Below, in pieces: positions 47,445-64,000 of a stretch of DNA of 64,000 bases. The translations under genes were made by a program, and so were the position numbers. Every line of letters starts with the position of its first letter. Position 1 is the first letter of the stretch. Source of the DNA: Saccoglossus kowalevskii (Eukaryota > Hemichordata > Enteropneusta > Harrimaniidae); assembly GCF_000003605.2 (NCBI RefSeq), contig NW_003122440.1:63937-127936 (forward strand). The letters are read 5' to 3'. The notes beneath the pieces were generated by a model. It ran no database searches, was not told where the DNA came from, and was given only the letters and a program-made list of their open reading frames with translations.

Positions 47445-48887
47445 GTATGTATCATTGCTAGCGTGCACACACGTGTATGCATTGTATGTATCATTGATAG
47501 CGTGTACACACGTGTATGCATTGTATGTATCATTGATAGCGTGCACACACGTGTATGCATTGCATGTATCATTGTTAGCGTGTACATACGTGTATCATTG
47601 CTAGCGTGCACACACGTGTATGCATTGTGCGTATCTTTGATAGCGTGCACACACGTGTATGCATTGTGTGTATCATTGATAGCGTGCACACACGTGTATG
47701 CATTATATGTATCATTGATAGCGTGCACACACGTGTATGCATTATATGTATCATTGGTAGCGTGCACACACGTGTATGCATTGTATGTATCATTGATAGC
47801 GTGCACATACGTGTATGCATTGTATGTATCATTGATAGCGTGCACACACGTTTATGCATTGTATGTATCATTGATAGCGTGCACACACGTGTATGCATTG
47901 TATGTGTCTTCGATAGCGTGCACACACGTGTATGCATTGTGTGTATCATTGCTAGCGTGCACATACGTGTATGCATTGTATGTATCATTGCTAGCGTGCA
48001 CACACGTTTATGCATTGTATGTATCATTGATAGCGTGCACACACGTGTATGCATTGTATGTATCTTCGATAGCGTGCACACACGTGTATGCATTGTATGC
48101 ATCATTGATAGCATGCACACACGTGTATGCATCATTGATAGCGTGCACACACGTGTATGCATTGTATGTATTATTGATAGTGTGCACACACGTGTATGCA
48201 TTGTGTGTATCATTGATAGCGTGCACACATGTTTATGCATTGTATGTATCATTGATAGCGTGCACACACGTGTATGCATCATTGATAGTGTGCACACACG
48301 TGTATGCATCGCGTGTATCATTGCTAGCGTGCACACACGTGTATGCATCGTGTGTATCATTGCTAGCGTGCACACACATGCATGCATTGTGTATATCATT
48401 GATAGCGTGCAAACACGTGCATACAATGTGTGTATCATTTATAGCGTGCACACACGTGCATGCATTGTGTGTATCATTGCTAGCGTGCAAACACGTGCAT
48501 GCATTGTATGTATCATTGATAGCGTGCAAACACGTGTATGCATTGATAGCGTGAACACACGTGTATGCATTGTATGTATCATTGATAGCGTGCAAACACG
48601 TGCATGCATTGTGTGTATCATTGATAGCGTGCAAACACGTGCATGCATTGTGTGTATCATTGATAGCGTGAACACACGTGCATGCATTGTGTGTATCATT
48701 TATAGCGTACAAACACGTGCATGCATTGTGTGTATCATTGATAGCGTGCACACACGTGCATGCATTGTGTGTATAATTGCTAGCGTGCAAACACGTGCAT
48801 GCATTGTATGTATCATTGATAGCGTGCAAACACGTGCATGCATTGTGTGTATCATTGATAGCGTGCAAACACGTGCATGCATTGCAT
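47445..48887. repeat. Large 39-bp minisatellite array, about 37 copies
   Basis: The unit contains ATTGATAGCGTGCACACACG then TGTATGCATTGTATGTATC. As 39 is three times 13, up to 433 codons remain open in plus frames, and up to 287 in minus frames, each reading as a 13-residue repeat (for example ACTHVYALYVSLI). This is a by-product of the period, not evidence of a gene. Copies before about 48360 mostly read CACACGTGTATGCAT; later ones mostly read AAACACGTGCATGCAT. Several shortened units lacking about 15 bp occur (near 48110-48150, 48255-48310 and 48534). Nearly every unit has a CACGTG core. Confidence 0.97.
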
Positions 48888-53318
<4,431 letters not shown>

Positions 53319-53765
53319 ATGTCAGAATCAAGGACTCTTCTATCGGCTCTATTGGTGTGCGTCGTCTTCGCCAAATTGCTTATATGCAGCGCCGTGTTGA
53401 ATTCTCCCGGAGGACAACTGCCCAATCAACCCACGTCCAATCAACAGCGACGGACGGTGCTTCTGGGTGCTTTGTTTGGTGAATATAACCGCGACTACGT
53501 CCAAGCGTTGAATGATTCCGTGCGAGAGATTAACAGGGATGCCCTACAGTACCCAAACATCTCCCTGTCGGAGGTTATCGCCTATAGCGGTGATAACCCA
53601 GAAAATGCCACACTTGAACTTTGTGAGGAGGTGGTTAGCCGCGGTGTTTCTGCCATTCTTACGGTATCTGACCAGATTACAACTTTCACGTTGTCTTTAG
53701 TTGGGGCATTTGTTGGGATACCCGTACTCGGTTTTGGTAGTGGATATGCGGTTCTGTCGGACAAG
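53319..53765 (+). CDS. First coding exon of a second GluN3-like NMDA-type receptor gene (continues past the window)
   Basis: ATG at 53319 opens 149 codons ending at AAG followed by GTGAGT (donor at 53766), phase 0 out. The start is chosen because MSESRTLLSALLVCVVFAKL then LICSA is a good signal peptide (hydrophobic core, small residues before the likely cleavage after CSA). After a short Asn/Gln/Pro linker, RRTVLLGALFGEYNRDYV starts a periplasmic-binding-like amino-terminal domain; NISL and NATL are potential glycosylation sites. The end, GAFVGIPVLGFGSGYAVLSD, matches the PVLS strand of GRIN3, which in the gene at 22183 would be followed directly by NVHPMYLRL. It is on the same strand, 11.4 kb downstream of the first gene. 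It could instead be that gene's own first exon displaced by misassembly. Confidence 0.82.
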
Positions 53766-56700
53766 GTGAGTAATTTACCAATCAAAATCATGTTGTTTGT
53801 TTATTTAAACCCCCTATCCGTTGAAAACCAGTAGCTCTGTGACAAAAATAAATGTGTACCTTCTAAATAATAATCATTAAGTGGACGTGGCGAGAGAAAA
53901 CGGCGTCGACGGTATCATTTTGTCAGTTTTACCTATGCTACACGATTAGTACATACATCACATACGTGCGTGACACCCGTACCCTCTGGCACTTTCTGAT
54001 ACACACAAGCGTTGACTCGGAATGAATAATGAATATTTAATACGAGCGAACCGTGTTTGCTTATTATACATTCGGCATTCATTACGTATGTAAGTGTTCG
54101 TCGGCATGCCCGTTACATTTGCTTTAGAAAGCACTGTATTTGCACTGAGAAAAGTTGTCTTAATGTTGTCGTACATGAAAAAAGTAGAGCGTTTCCTTAA
54201 TACTGAAAAACCAAAAACGTGGTTATAAAGGTACATCTGCACCGTAACTATAGTGACACCGTATTGTTAATTTTTGCGTAGGAAGAATACATGTAGTACA
54301 ATAAACATAATGATAATGTAATTTTGTCTGAACGTATCACTTTGAATATAGTAATTTTAATATATTTAATTAACGATCTCCAAACAACTCCTTCGGGGTA
54401 TCCAAATTGTTGAAATCAAATTTGGTCTGATCATCACAACTTTCACTGTCAAGGTCGGTTCTGAATGAAATGTATTGGCATGGTAAAAGCAAACTGAACA
54501 CTTGATGCTGATCATGTACTACCCATAGCTTACTTGTAACAAATTATCATTTACCTTGTTTTGGAAACGTGATTGGATGATACTGAAATTGCAGCAGCGA
54601 CAGTTTCCCGGTGTTGCTCGAATGACCACGTGCGTGACGATCGTCTCGAAAGAACGTCCCGACTTCCCGTGCGCAGAATAACTGTGCCGGCAGATGAATT
54701 AGCAGAGGTAATGAGTGAAAATGTTCGCGGGCGATTATTTTTAATCACGTGATTGATCGACCAATATGAAAGCAATTTCATAGATATCTCATGTTACCAT
54801 GCGCTGCTTTTCGCAAATTTTATTTTACAAATTTCTATTAAAAAGTGCTGGCTGTTTCATATTAAAGACGACGCGAGCCATATCATAGAAAGTAATTGCA
54901 GCACAATTCACCATTGTTAGTGTATGGATAGAAAAATATAATTATCGGGTTCCCCTATGACGAGCACAAGTAGCTGATGTTATTTTATGAAATATCTTCC
55001 GTTCTAAGTGTTTTATGTCTGTGTTGCACAGAAGCGAGAACCGCAAATGATTCGTGTTAACGGAGAGAGAACACACACGCAAACGTTCAACAAAAGATCT
55101 ATTGCCCACAATTTTGAATTATTCCGTTAACCTCACCAATTCACCTTCTTTGCTCGAGTTTTATTTACCCCGTCACTGCCTTGTACACGTTTTCATTAAA
55201 ACCTTACAAAAGCGACACTGTAGTGTGCAATAACGTGATTTTCAATAGTGTGATTAATATTGATCTTTTCACATCGTGGCCATTGTTGTGCGAACATTAA
55301 ACGTATAAAACCCAAACAAACCAACACTTAACGCATATAATCATCTGGCGAACTGACGCACGTAAAAGGCACATTGACAGTCTCAGTGTTATTATTTTTC
55401 ACGTTGAAAAGTAATCTCTTCATAACGATGGACACATTTCTGTTTGACACACACTCTAAATACATCTCAAATGCTGGAAAAAACGTAAATTAGTATGGCC
55501 ATGAAAATACATAATTTGTACATTTAATATATCAACTGGAAAAGAATGTTAGCAAAGCACATTTGCGATTGTTAGCTGCTAGACATTCACTGACTTATAT
55601 TGTTATAAACAATTTGTGAGCTGGGAAGGGCATCATGTAAAATGAAGATTAAATATGCTTATTAACGCAGTAAGCACATTCAGTATTATTGGTAGTCCAA
55701 TGTCAAATTATTGAGCGTGGCTTATATGTTTCCAATTTATTTGCAAATTCACTCCAAATGAGAGGAGAGCTAAATCGCTGCCGAAGTGACGTCAGCTAGT
55801 GATAATGAGAGGCTGTATCGCGATCTGTTTCTATTACAACCCTCGCTACTCACTCGAGGTGAATAGTGCATTGTACACCCAGCATGGTGTTGATTGTGTG
55901 GTATGTCGATCTTTTTCAAATAAACCCCCCATACAGACCAGATGATTGGAGTATAAATGTTCGGCACTTCTCCGCTTTATATATATGCCTCTAAATATAT
56001 CCACTGTGATGATTGTACTGTCGGCGGACACGTTTCACGGCGTGAGCATTCATACTGCATTCATTGCCACTGTGTTTCGAATTGTTAGACATGCGTTTTG
56101 TTGATTCTGTATACAATCTAGTATGTTTAAGATGCTATCTAAACCCTAATCTAGCCAACGCTCATTCCACTGTACCAGTGAATTCACCATTGTTCCAGCT
56201 TATCTCAACGTTCATCACATAATGGATCTTTGATATTCTAACAATCTTCGAGAACAAAAAGTATACATTCTCTTCGAAATCTGCGAATAATCGCAATCTT
56301 CATAATCGTAACATATGTTATATGTGATATGAACTTTAATGCATAATATTATACACAGTAAACTTTATACAAATTCCATGACCATTATTTCTTGATATAT
56401 AGTGTCGTTATCGGTGACCTTTAACAATACCCGATTCTTCGTCGCTCCGTATTTGTAGTCACGTTATCGGTGCATACAATTTGTAAATTGTAATAATTTA
56501 CACATAGAGAATACTTTCCGTCGGGTAAGGCAATACATACTTTCCTGGCATATTTAAAATTTTCCATCATCAATTACTCATTCACTACTTTAGACCTATT
56601 GCTCGTTCCGCCCTACTTAGGCCCACCATTACGCCATGTGTATGTTTATGCAATTAGCTACAGATGCAAACTAAAATAGTATAATATACCGTTCTATGTA

Positions 56701-59700
56701 TAAAATAAACATTATAAAGACCTCACCTGCTGGAAATATTATGATACAGTGTATAATGTAGTGTATAATGTAGTATTGATAGATGTGAACCCTTTATAAA
56801 ACAGTTTGTGAATTCTGTTTCGGTAATACTCAGAGCTTAGAAAACAAGCGCATTGACCCGGCAAGCGTTTCCATAATTGTGCATAAAATTAGGTTGTGTA
56901 TGTTCTGTTATATTGGTTTTTGTCGAGCTGTTGCTTAATCCATCTGCCACCAGTAGCTATATAACCCATGACTATTGAATGTCTTTTGAAAATTCCACAA
57001 ATGCTTCTCACTTAAGGGAATTGATTATTCACTTGTGGTGTATACGAATAACTAACTAAATACTAGTAACATACACATTTTTTAAAAATTGTTCTGGTCG
57101 CATAAATTATTTTGGATGCAGTTGTATTTTTTTATTTATGCACACTATAATTTTATTCAAAATACGTGTCCAGTATCATCATCAGAGTGTTTGTGTTCTA
57201 TTTAGTATTTCTAAGGTATATAAACAGAACAATGCATCTTGTAACAATGCCGAACAAACATATTACTAGGTGAATTAGTGTATGTGGCTAATTAGCATAT
57301 TTTATATTTGTTCATATTGTTCCGTGTTATCCTGTGTATGCCGTGCCAGGTGACTACTAACGTGATTACAGTTGCCTCGGGTCTTACTGTTGATTGCGTA
57401 TTTCACCATTGCTATAAATATAGATACATCCGACTTATTTTTCACTGAAATGAATAAATATTTAAATATTATATATAGACAGAAACTATTTTGAATAACT
57501 AAGTGACAGTATAATGTTACAAGAGTATTTTGATTATGTGACCTACAAACACAAAAGCCACCCATTAACTCACTCCGAACGATTGTGACGCTAAAACGAA
57601 TGGATATATTTACATTATTCAGAGATTTTGCAACGTCCGCGTCATCACTGACCTGTCACAAATTAGCCAAACCAGTCAAATTATTCGAAATAAACGAGAT
57701 TTTGTGGTGTAATTTAAGGACACCATTTACCAGTATTCAGTTGTTTTAACATTCCATCGAGGACTGTATGACAATTCTGCATTTGTGTTTAATACGCATA
57801 ATACATTGCAGAGTTGAAGAATGGGAATTGTAGTTAATTGCTAACATGTAAATAGAAAAAAAGGCAACATCAGCTTAGTTTAATCTTCCATTATATCTAT
57901 CATCGTAAGCATAGTATTCCAGAATCACTCCATTACTCTGGTCACATGACACTGATCAAGTCATCATTTGCGTTTCCAATTAAATAGACACACACTATCT
58001 AGCCACACGCACAAGTAGGAAAATGATAAATTCAATGCATTATAATTATTTACTCCATGGAATGCCATTTTTAGTTGTTGTTTTCCAATTCTTACGAAAC
58101 AATGAGAAATCGCAAAGTGCGTGTCGATGTAAATAGTTTTCGATAAACAGTTAACGCTGTGGATAATTTGGAGTAGTAGCAATTTACTATAAAAGTATAT
58201 TACATTGTGAAAAATAATATTTAGATGCAGTTCGTATGTAATTGAACTTGAACACACCTGATACTGTTCGTCCAATCAGAATGCATCATTGTATGACTTT
58301 TATGTACACTACATTTTCTGTTTCCTAGACTGATGGGAGTCAAATCGTGTTGTTCTCATATATTTCCTTAGATCACTTACCAAGTTTTTCTTACATGAAA
58401 GCTGGGTTCTAGCTCACACAACAGCAACATACATGCTTACCATTGCGATATCTGGAATAAGATGTTAGTCATTGGCTTTTTGGCTGTACGATATTCAGAA
58501 CAACATGAATATTTAAAAGTTGATGAAGATCTTGCTATAGGGTACATCTGCTGCAATTTTGTTTGCAGAAGAAATGTCCCCATCCGTGCAACCAATATGC
58601 TTAGTTTTAAGTGTTCGAATCCGACCCATGGCCGCATAGGTTATTATTTCAGGAAAAGTCTAAATCAAAAACTTACAAGCTGCTTCCTAAGTATTTACTG
58701 GCTCATTTGTGTAAATGGTTGATTTTCCAAGAATCGTGTGAAGTGTAACGTAGTAAAACGTTTACATGACCCATTTGTACTATATATATCACATGACCCA
58801 TTTGTACTATTTATTTTGTATAAACTGCAGCGGCTTACTAATCTGCAGAGAAACATAAATTATATACTGGTTATATGATCGATAATGGTATATATTATTT
58901 ATTCGTATGTGAATGGTGTAATATCAACGTATCTATAGGAAAACATAATATAACTGTATGGATCCCAGTGTTATTTCTTTCTGACAGTAAGAACCAAAAG
59001 ACGGCGTCTTTTCAAAACCAAGGACACACATTCACTGACTGTAAAACTCGTTGTCTCGGCGAGCAATTCATTAAACAACTCACGTTATGACCAGAGGCAA
59101 AACGACGTACTTCTCAAATTATCAGCTAATTTGACGAGAAATTTTAATTTTTACGCACACAATTTCTGGGTGAGTGATTAAAGTGCCAACATAACTCCCA
59201 CTTATTTGAATAATATACGCTATATGCATATGTTACTGGCGGGCATCCAGTCGCAAAGAATCGTGACGAATAACGGAGGGGGGGGGATTTATCGTGATAT
59301 CCGCCAAATCGATTAGTGACTCGAGAAAAATTATATAGTGGCGGCAGTTATCAATTTTCCCTTTCAGTTTCTGATTTTTTTTCATTATCATGACTTACAG
59401 TCCGAATCTCCATATCTCATTCATAACAGTAAATATTGACGAAATTTCATGTAAATACATTTAGATCAGTCATCTAATTTATTAGCCAATATATTCTGGT
59501 TTGTATGTCATCATCACACATCTTGCTTGATCACTATGTTACAAATGCAGCACGCAAACCACTGTAATGGTATTTGTAAAGCAGCAGACTGCATAGTTGG
59601 ATGATCCTGTAACCTTCCCCTGGAGGCATACATATCCCATAATGTCACTGGGCACGTACAGGATGTTCAGTAAAATAATATAGATGCGTGGTTTAACATT

Positions 59701-62700
59701 ATAGACGCTGATATTTCTACTATTGCAGTCCTAAAAAATAACTTATATTTCTTTCAAAAACAAAAAATGTGAGTCGGTACCCGAATCTAATTTAGTGATT
59801 TGCGGTAATGAGAAGGGGGGAGGGTGGGTTTTGGGTGCAAATTATATCTAGGAAATACGTAAATGTAAGCACGAAGAAAGATAAATTCAGAAATCATTTC
59901 ATTTTACATAATATTTTGTTCAATTTAATGGAAATTGATCTGTCTCTGGAGGACAGTCATAATAATTGATTTTATTTACGTAACAAACCAGTTTACCTGA
60001 CCTTTGATCTAGTAGTAATCTTGTTACTAAATAATGTTCGCTGACTGCGTATGTGAACATCTTCCGCTTTTTGCTGTCTATCACCTGTCACCTCGCGCAG
60101 ACGACAATCGAATCACTAAACGCGTAATCGAGCCACGCAATACAGCATCATTGATCACGTCCAAATAACGAAATAAACGTTGCATATTATAATCACTACA
60201 TAGGACAGATTTTTCCACGGGCGCCATTGTGCCCTTGTAAAGTATGTTGAGGTTTATCTAAAACAAGAGAATCTTGCTTCACGAACATAAAAAAATCAAG
60301 ATTAACTACAACAACGTACCGATAATGTCGACGAGGGCACATTATGACTTAGTTTCATTGTAAGTGCTACCAGGAATCTGTATCAGATTCTATTTTGCAT
60401 TGCAAGTGCAGATTATATAACATACATTAGTTTTTGGAAATATTATTTAATGATACCTATTTAGTTGAACGTAATGATTTCCAGTCGAAGTGCAGAACGA
60501 CAATAAGTCTTCGCCCGTGAACATAATTCAGAACACAACAGAGCATATAAATGTGATAAATGATAATCCCTCCTTATTTTTTTTATGACGTCAGCCGGCA
60601 TGCATGGTTACCACCAGATTAGTAGTAATCATCGCATACTGCTAGGATTGATACACAACAGTAAACTGATCTCGATCAGTTGTTATACTATTTTTCGTTT
60701 TCTTCCTTTCCACTGTAAAATCACTATTCGAATTTATGTTTTAATAGAAAATACATAACTAGAACAACATTAATTGGAATCTGCTGTTTAGTTACAACTT
60801 ACCACTGTCACCTGACTTACATTAAATCACATTCGAATTTGCCTTATACATGAAACAGGCCAATAGCCGTATGTTTCAATTATTAATTCATAGCAAGTGA
60901 GGAAGGATGAAAAATGATTTAGTGGAACCAGGAAGTTGCCAAATTCAATTCGAATAAATAAATAAGGGTAATTGTTTATTACTTTAAAGAGATAGGACTG
61001 GCATGCTAAGTAGCTTTGAACTTCTCACAAACGCAAGTCTCAACTAACATGAATTAATCTAAGTAAAAATCAAAGCATTTTCTGAGAGCAGCTCTTGCAA
61101 GTATTTTTAAGCTAGATGTAAATGCTACTCGAGGTCACGACTCTTATGTCAGTGGGGCAGCAAAACCCGTCACTGTTGAACACAATTGGACGCATCTTTT
61201 TGACAAGGACCTCCATTCTTCAACAAAATAGAGGAATAACAATCGATTAATCCCTATACAATTGTATATACTCATTGACAGAAAATGTGTTACAACAGTT
61301 GTGTTATCTAAAAAACTAAGTAGAACACCAGCTTATTAAATAACTGGACATCAATAATATTTAGCAACAAAGGACGTATATTTGAGAAACCTTTCATTCT
61401 CAGCTGTTACATTGGTCTGTTTTTGTGAATACATCTACAACTAGTTATTTTTTTCACAAACAAACAAATTATTTTTAACCAATTTGCGTGTCGTTACCAG
61501 GTCTGACAATGGTCCAGGTGAATGTGTCCCCAATTTAGGTCAGAATTAGGCATTTCCTGCTTTCAAACTACTAAGTTAAAAATGACTTAACATTCAGAAG
61601 TTGTATAATAACCTTATGTACAAATATAGTAATTATGATCCACAGATAATTCATAACGCCTCAATGTTGCCTGTCTGTTGTAAACCACAGGTTTGCCACA
61701 TAGGCTAGTCACTCGTTATAATATATGTCAAATGCAACATAGGATGGGACCATTGTTCTCAAAATACCAGGCACCACTGCCGGGCGATATGTCGTGAGGT
61801 CTATAATTATAAAATCCGTTCCTAATGATTTGCCTACCATTGTAATATGTGTCTGTCGTTTTGTGTTCTTGTATTTGTAAATTGTTTGACAGTTAATCAA
61901 TTAGTTATCAAAAACAGTTCAAATCGGTCATGGTCCAAGTAAATCAAGGAGCTATTAATTTAAAAATCAACTATAGCATGGTTTTCATTAAAATGCCAGG
62001 AAGTCACATATACTAAGACGAATTTCTGTTATATAGTGAAATGTTCCAGTGTAGTGTAAATACAAACACATAATATCCAACAAGAATAAACATTTCAAGC
62101 AAAGAGATTTTATTTGAATTTACGACGTTGATTTCAACCTAATCCGATGACCTGTCACTAAATCAAATGCACACACATCATTTAGAAATAACAGAACACT
62201 ACGATAAACACTTTACCTTTTCCGACATTGTGGAATTCTTTACTTTTTTGAAAGAAAAAAATAAAATTACCCCATTTCGGCTAAAACTTTTTGAAATGTG
62301 CTAGGAAAAAAATACGATTGAATGTATTGCATATTGAAACCAGTAATTTGTATATTAATTTTTGATCACATGTGAACATTTGAAAATCTATAGTTTCACT
62401 ATTCTCCTCATTTTTTCATAGTTAACATCTTGAGATATGATACATTCTGTCAGAAAATAGAATGCTTAATTATGTTAATTAAAATTTGCATGGGAACCCA
62501 TTACTTAGATCATTTTCCAGAACCAACTTAAATAAATTGAAAAATGTAGTCATAAAATACCAGAAGCATTATTGCGTGGAAGATGTACTTAGCAGTTGAT
62601 TACAGTATTCATCACCAACTTGAGTCAAACACTAAATATTAACTGAACAATGACCGCCATGATCGTCATCATGGTCGTAGCAAATCTGCAAGGAAATTTG

Positions 62701-64000
62701 CAATTAAAAATACTTGTTCTAGGAAATGATTTGAGTACAATGAGCAGTAGGCCATATGTAGTGAACAGTCTGTTTTAACGATAACGTGTAATCTGGGAAA
62801 GTAATATTTCTGAATGACTCCAATTTAGAAACGCATTCAATATAAAATGTCAGAATGCATAATATGACATAGATCTAGTTCATATACGTATATGCTTGAC
62901 ACATACTCACAGTTACAAACAAGTATTTGATTGAAATATTTTAAGATATCTGCTCAGAATGATCTTGGAATCAAAAGAGCACAGTATTAGTGCCAGTTCA
63001 TTGTTAACGAATAGATATTAGCGATGTTCTCTATAAGGACATACAATATATGTCCCCCTTTTCATATATGTTAATTGCAAAAAACTCGTTTCGGTTGAAA
63101 TAATTAATTGGCCTAATTAATCCCGGCGCCTTTGTTAACCTCATTGGAAGGATATTAATTGTTTAATTTGGCTCTATTCCAGAAATTGATTCAGTAAACT
63201 ATGACATATGCTTCAGTTATCTTCTCCTAATGAGACACGCAGCTCATTGAGATGAGATTTTAATTGCATTCATAATCATAACACAGACCGTTATAGCTAC
63301 ATAATGGTACTTGCTGAAAAAGTGATTTGTATACATTGGCATATACCGTATTTAATGGTTTAGCACTGATATCGGAAAAGATACAATTACACTTAACACC
63401 CGTTTCTGTTTGACCACAGAATATCCAAAACGAAGTCCAAAATACATTCTTTCAGACTGCGTGTCTAATATTATGCGTATGATTAGCTTCTTCACTAAGA
63501 CCAGTGCAACCAATCGATGGCTTCATGGTATGTAAATCAGTTCTACTATATAGAAAATCAGTGATGCGTAATTGCTAAAAATACATAACCGGGAGTCGTC
63601 ACTCCCGTGCTAACTCTTAATATAAATTACGAACCAGCTTTCATGGCTATTCATTCATCTAGAGGAGCTATTATCCAATCCACTATGTCCTACTTTCAAT
63701 AATTTATCCCACCCACATCAATTTGCAGTTTAAGAGACATGATAAAAAGTAACACTTTGATATTTTCAATATATTGTGCCTATCAGTAACAATGCAGTCA
63801 GCACAAGACGGGTGGAAATATAATATGATGCATTTCTGGGGTCATCAGGATTTAAAAAAAAACTCTTGGCGCCTAACTGTTTACGAGGTTTTGAGATGCA
63901 ATTAGGCATGACAAATGAGATAGGGCAAAGAGCTCGTACGTTTCTCCCGAAATGTCTTCATTACTTAGTAATTAAGTATAGTAGAAATGTGATATTTCGT
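53766..64000 (+). other. Probable first intron of the second receptor gene; no further exon seen
   Basis: 10.2 kb after the GTGAGT donor without any segment resembling the next receptor exon (such as MYLRLESAES). Open frames are short and without motifs. A 20-bp direct duplication (ACATGACCCATTTGTACTAT) occurs at 58763-58782 and 58791-58810. An AT-rich block with homeodomain- and SOX-like motifs lies at about 63085-63180. Confidence 0.55.
63085..63180. promoter_or_regulatory. Possible non-coding regulatory block (homeodomain/SOX-like motifs)
   Basis: AATTAATTGGCCTAATTAAT is a near-palindrome with two TAAT-type cores. It is followed within 100 bp by CTTTGTTAAC (SOX-like), ATTAATTGTTTAATTTG and more TAAT cores. 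In a probable long first intron this resembles a conserved non-coding element, but conservation cannot be judged from one sequence. Confidence 0.2.

Noticed and set aside
58600-58640. GTTCGAATCC B-box-like motif
   Set aside because: No A box or cloverleaf can be drawn around it; a short motif by chance.

Overview
The window is metazoan nuclear DNA: AT-rich, intron-rich, with GT-AG splice sites, a LINE, short DNA-transposon relics, minisatellites and one assembly gap (10257-10891). The one gene that can be read through most of its length is a GluN3 (GRIN3)-type NMDA receptor subunit. Its large introns, the LINE family (common in amphioxus, hemichordates and molluscs) and the presence of GluN3 suggest a marine invertebrate, perhaps a non-vertebrate deuterostome. 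The species cannot be fixed from the sequence.

Layout. 1-22182 holds no recognisable exon, only simple repeats, a 235-bp TA-flanked DNA-transposon relic (6277-6511), the gap, a 34-bp minisatellite (18386-18976) and a short 39-bp repeat. 22183-41956 (+) carries the GluN3-like gene: amino-terminal domain (22183-22763), rest of that domain plus S1, M1, M2 pore loop and M3 (23283-24324), two alternative S2 exons (27008-27150 and 27545-27690), the ligand-aspartate exon (29477-29610), the exon leading to M4 (36860-37027), M4 (37403-37536), and C-tail exons ending in an acidic tract and a coiled coil (38436-41956). The signal-peptide exon is missing; it lies upstream of the window or in the gap. The 7.2-kb intron 29611-36859 carries a decayed LINE (33195-34945). 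42035-53318 is intergenic and contains a 1.44-kb array of 39-bp repeats. 53319-53765 (+) is a signal-peptide plus first-domain exon of the same receptor family, probably the start of a tandem paralogue that runs past the window end. No further exon is seen to 64000.

The most striking feature is the pair of S2 exons. They are diverged duplicates that both enter in phase 0, both leave in phase 2 and both keep the Ser-Ser pair expected in the agonist site. Using both, or neither, shifts the frame into an early stop, so exactly one must be used: a mutually exclusive switch in the lower lobe of the ligand-binding domain. The same receptor has Ser-His where vertebrate GluN3 has Gly-Arg in the pore, and a binding pocket mixing GluN3-like and GluN2-like residues.
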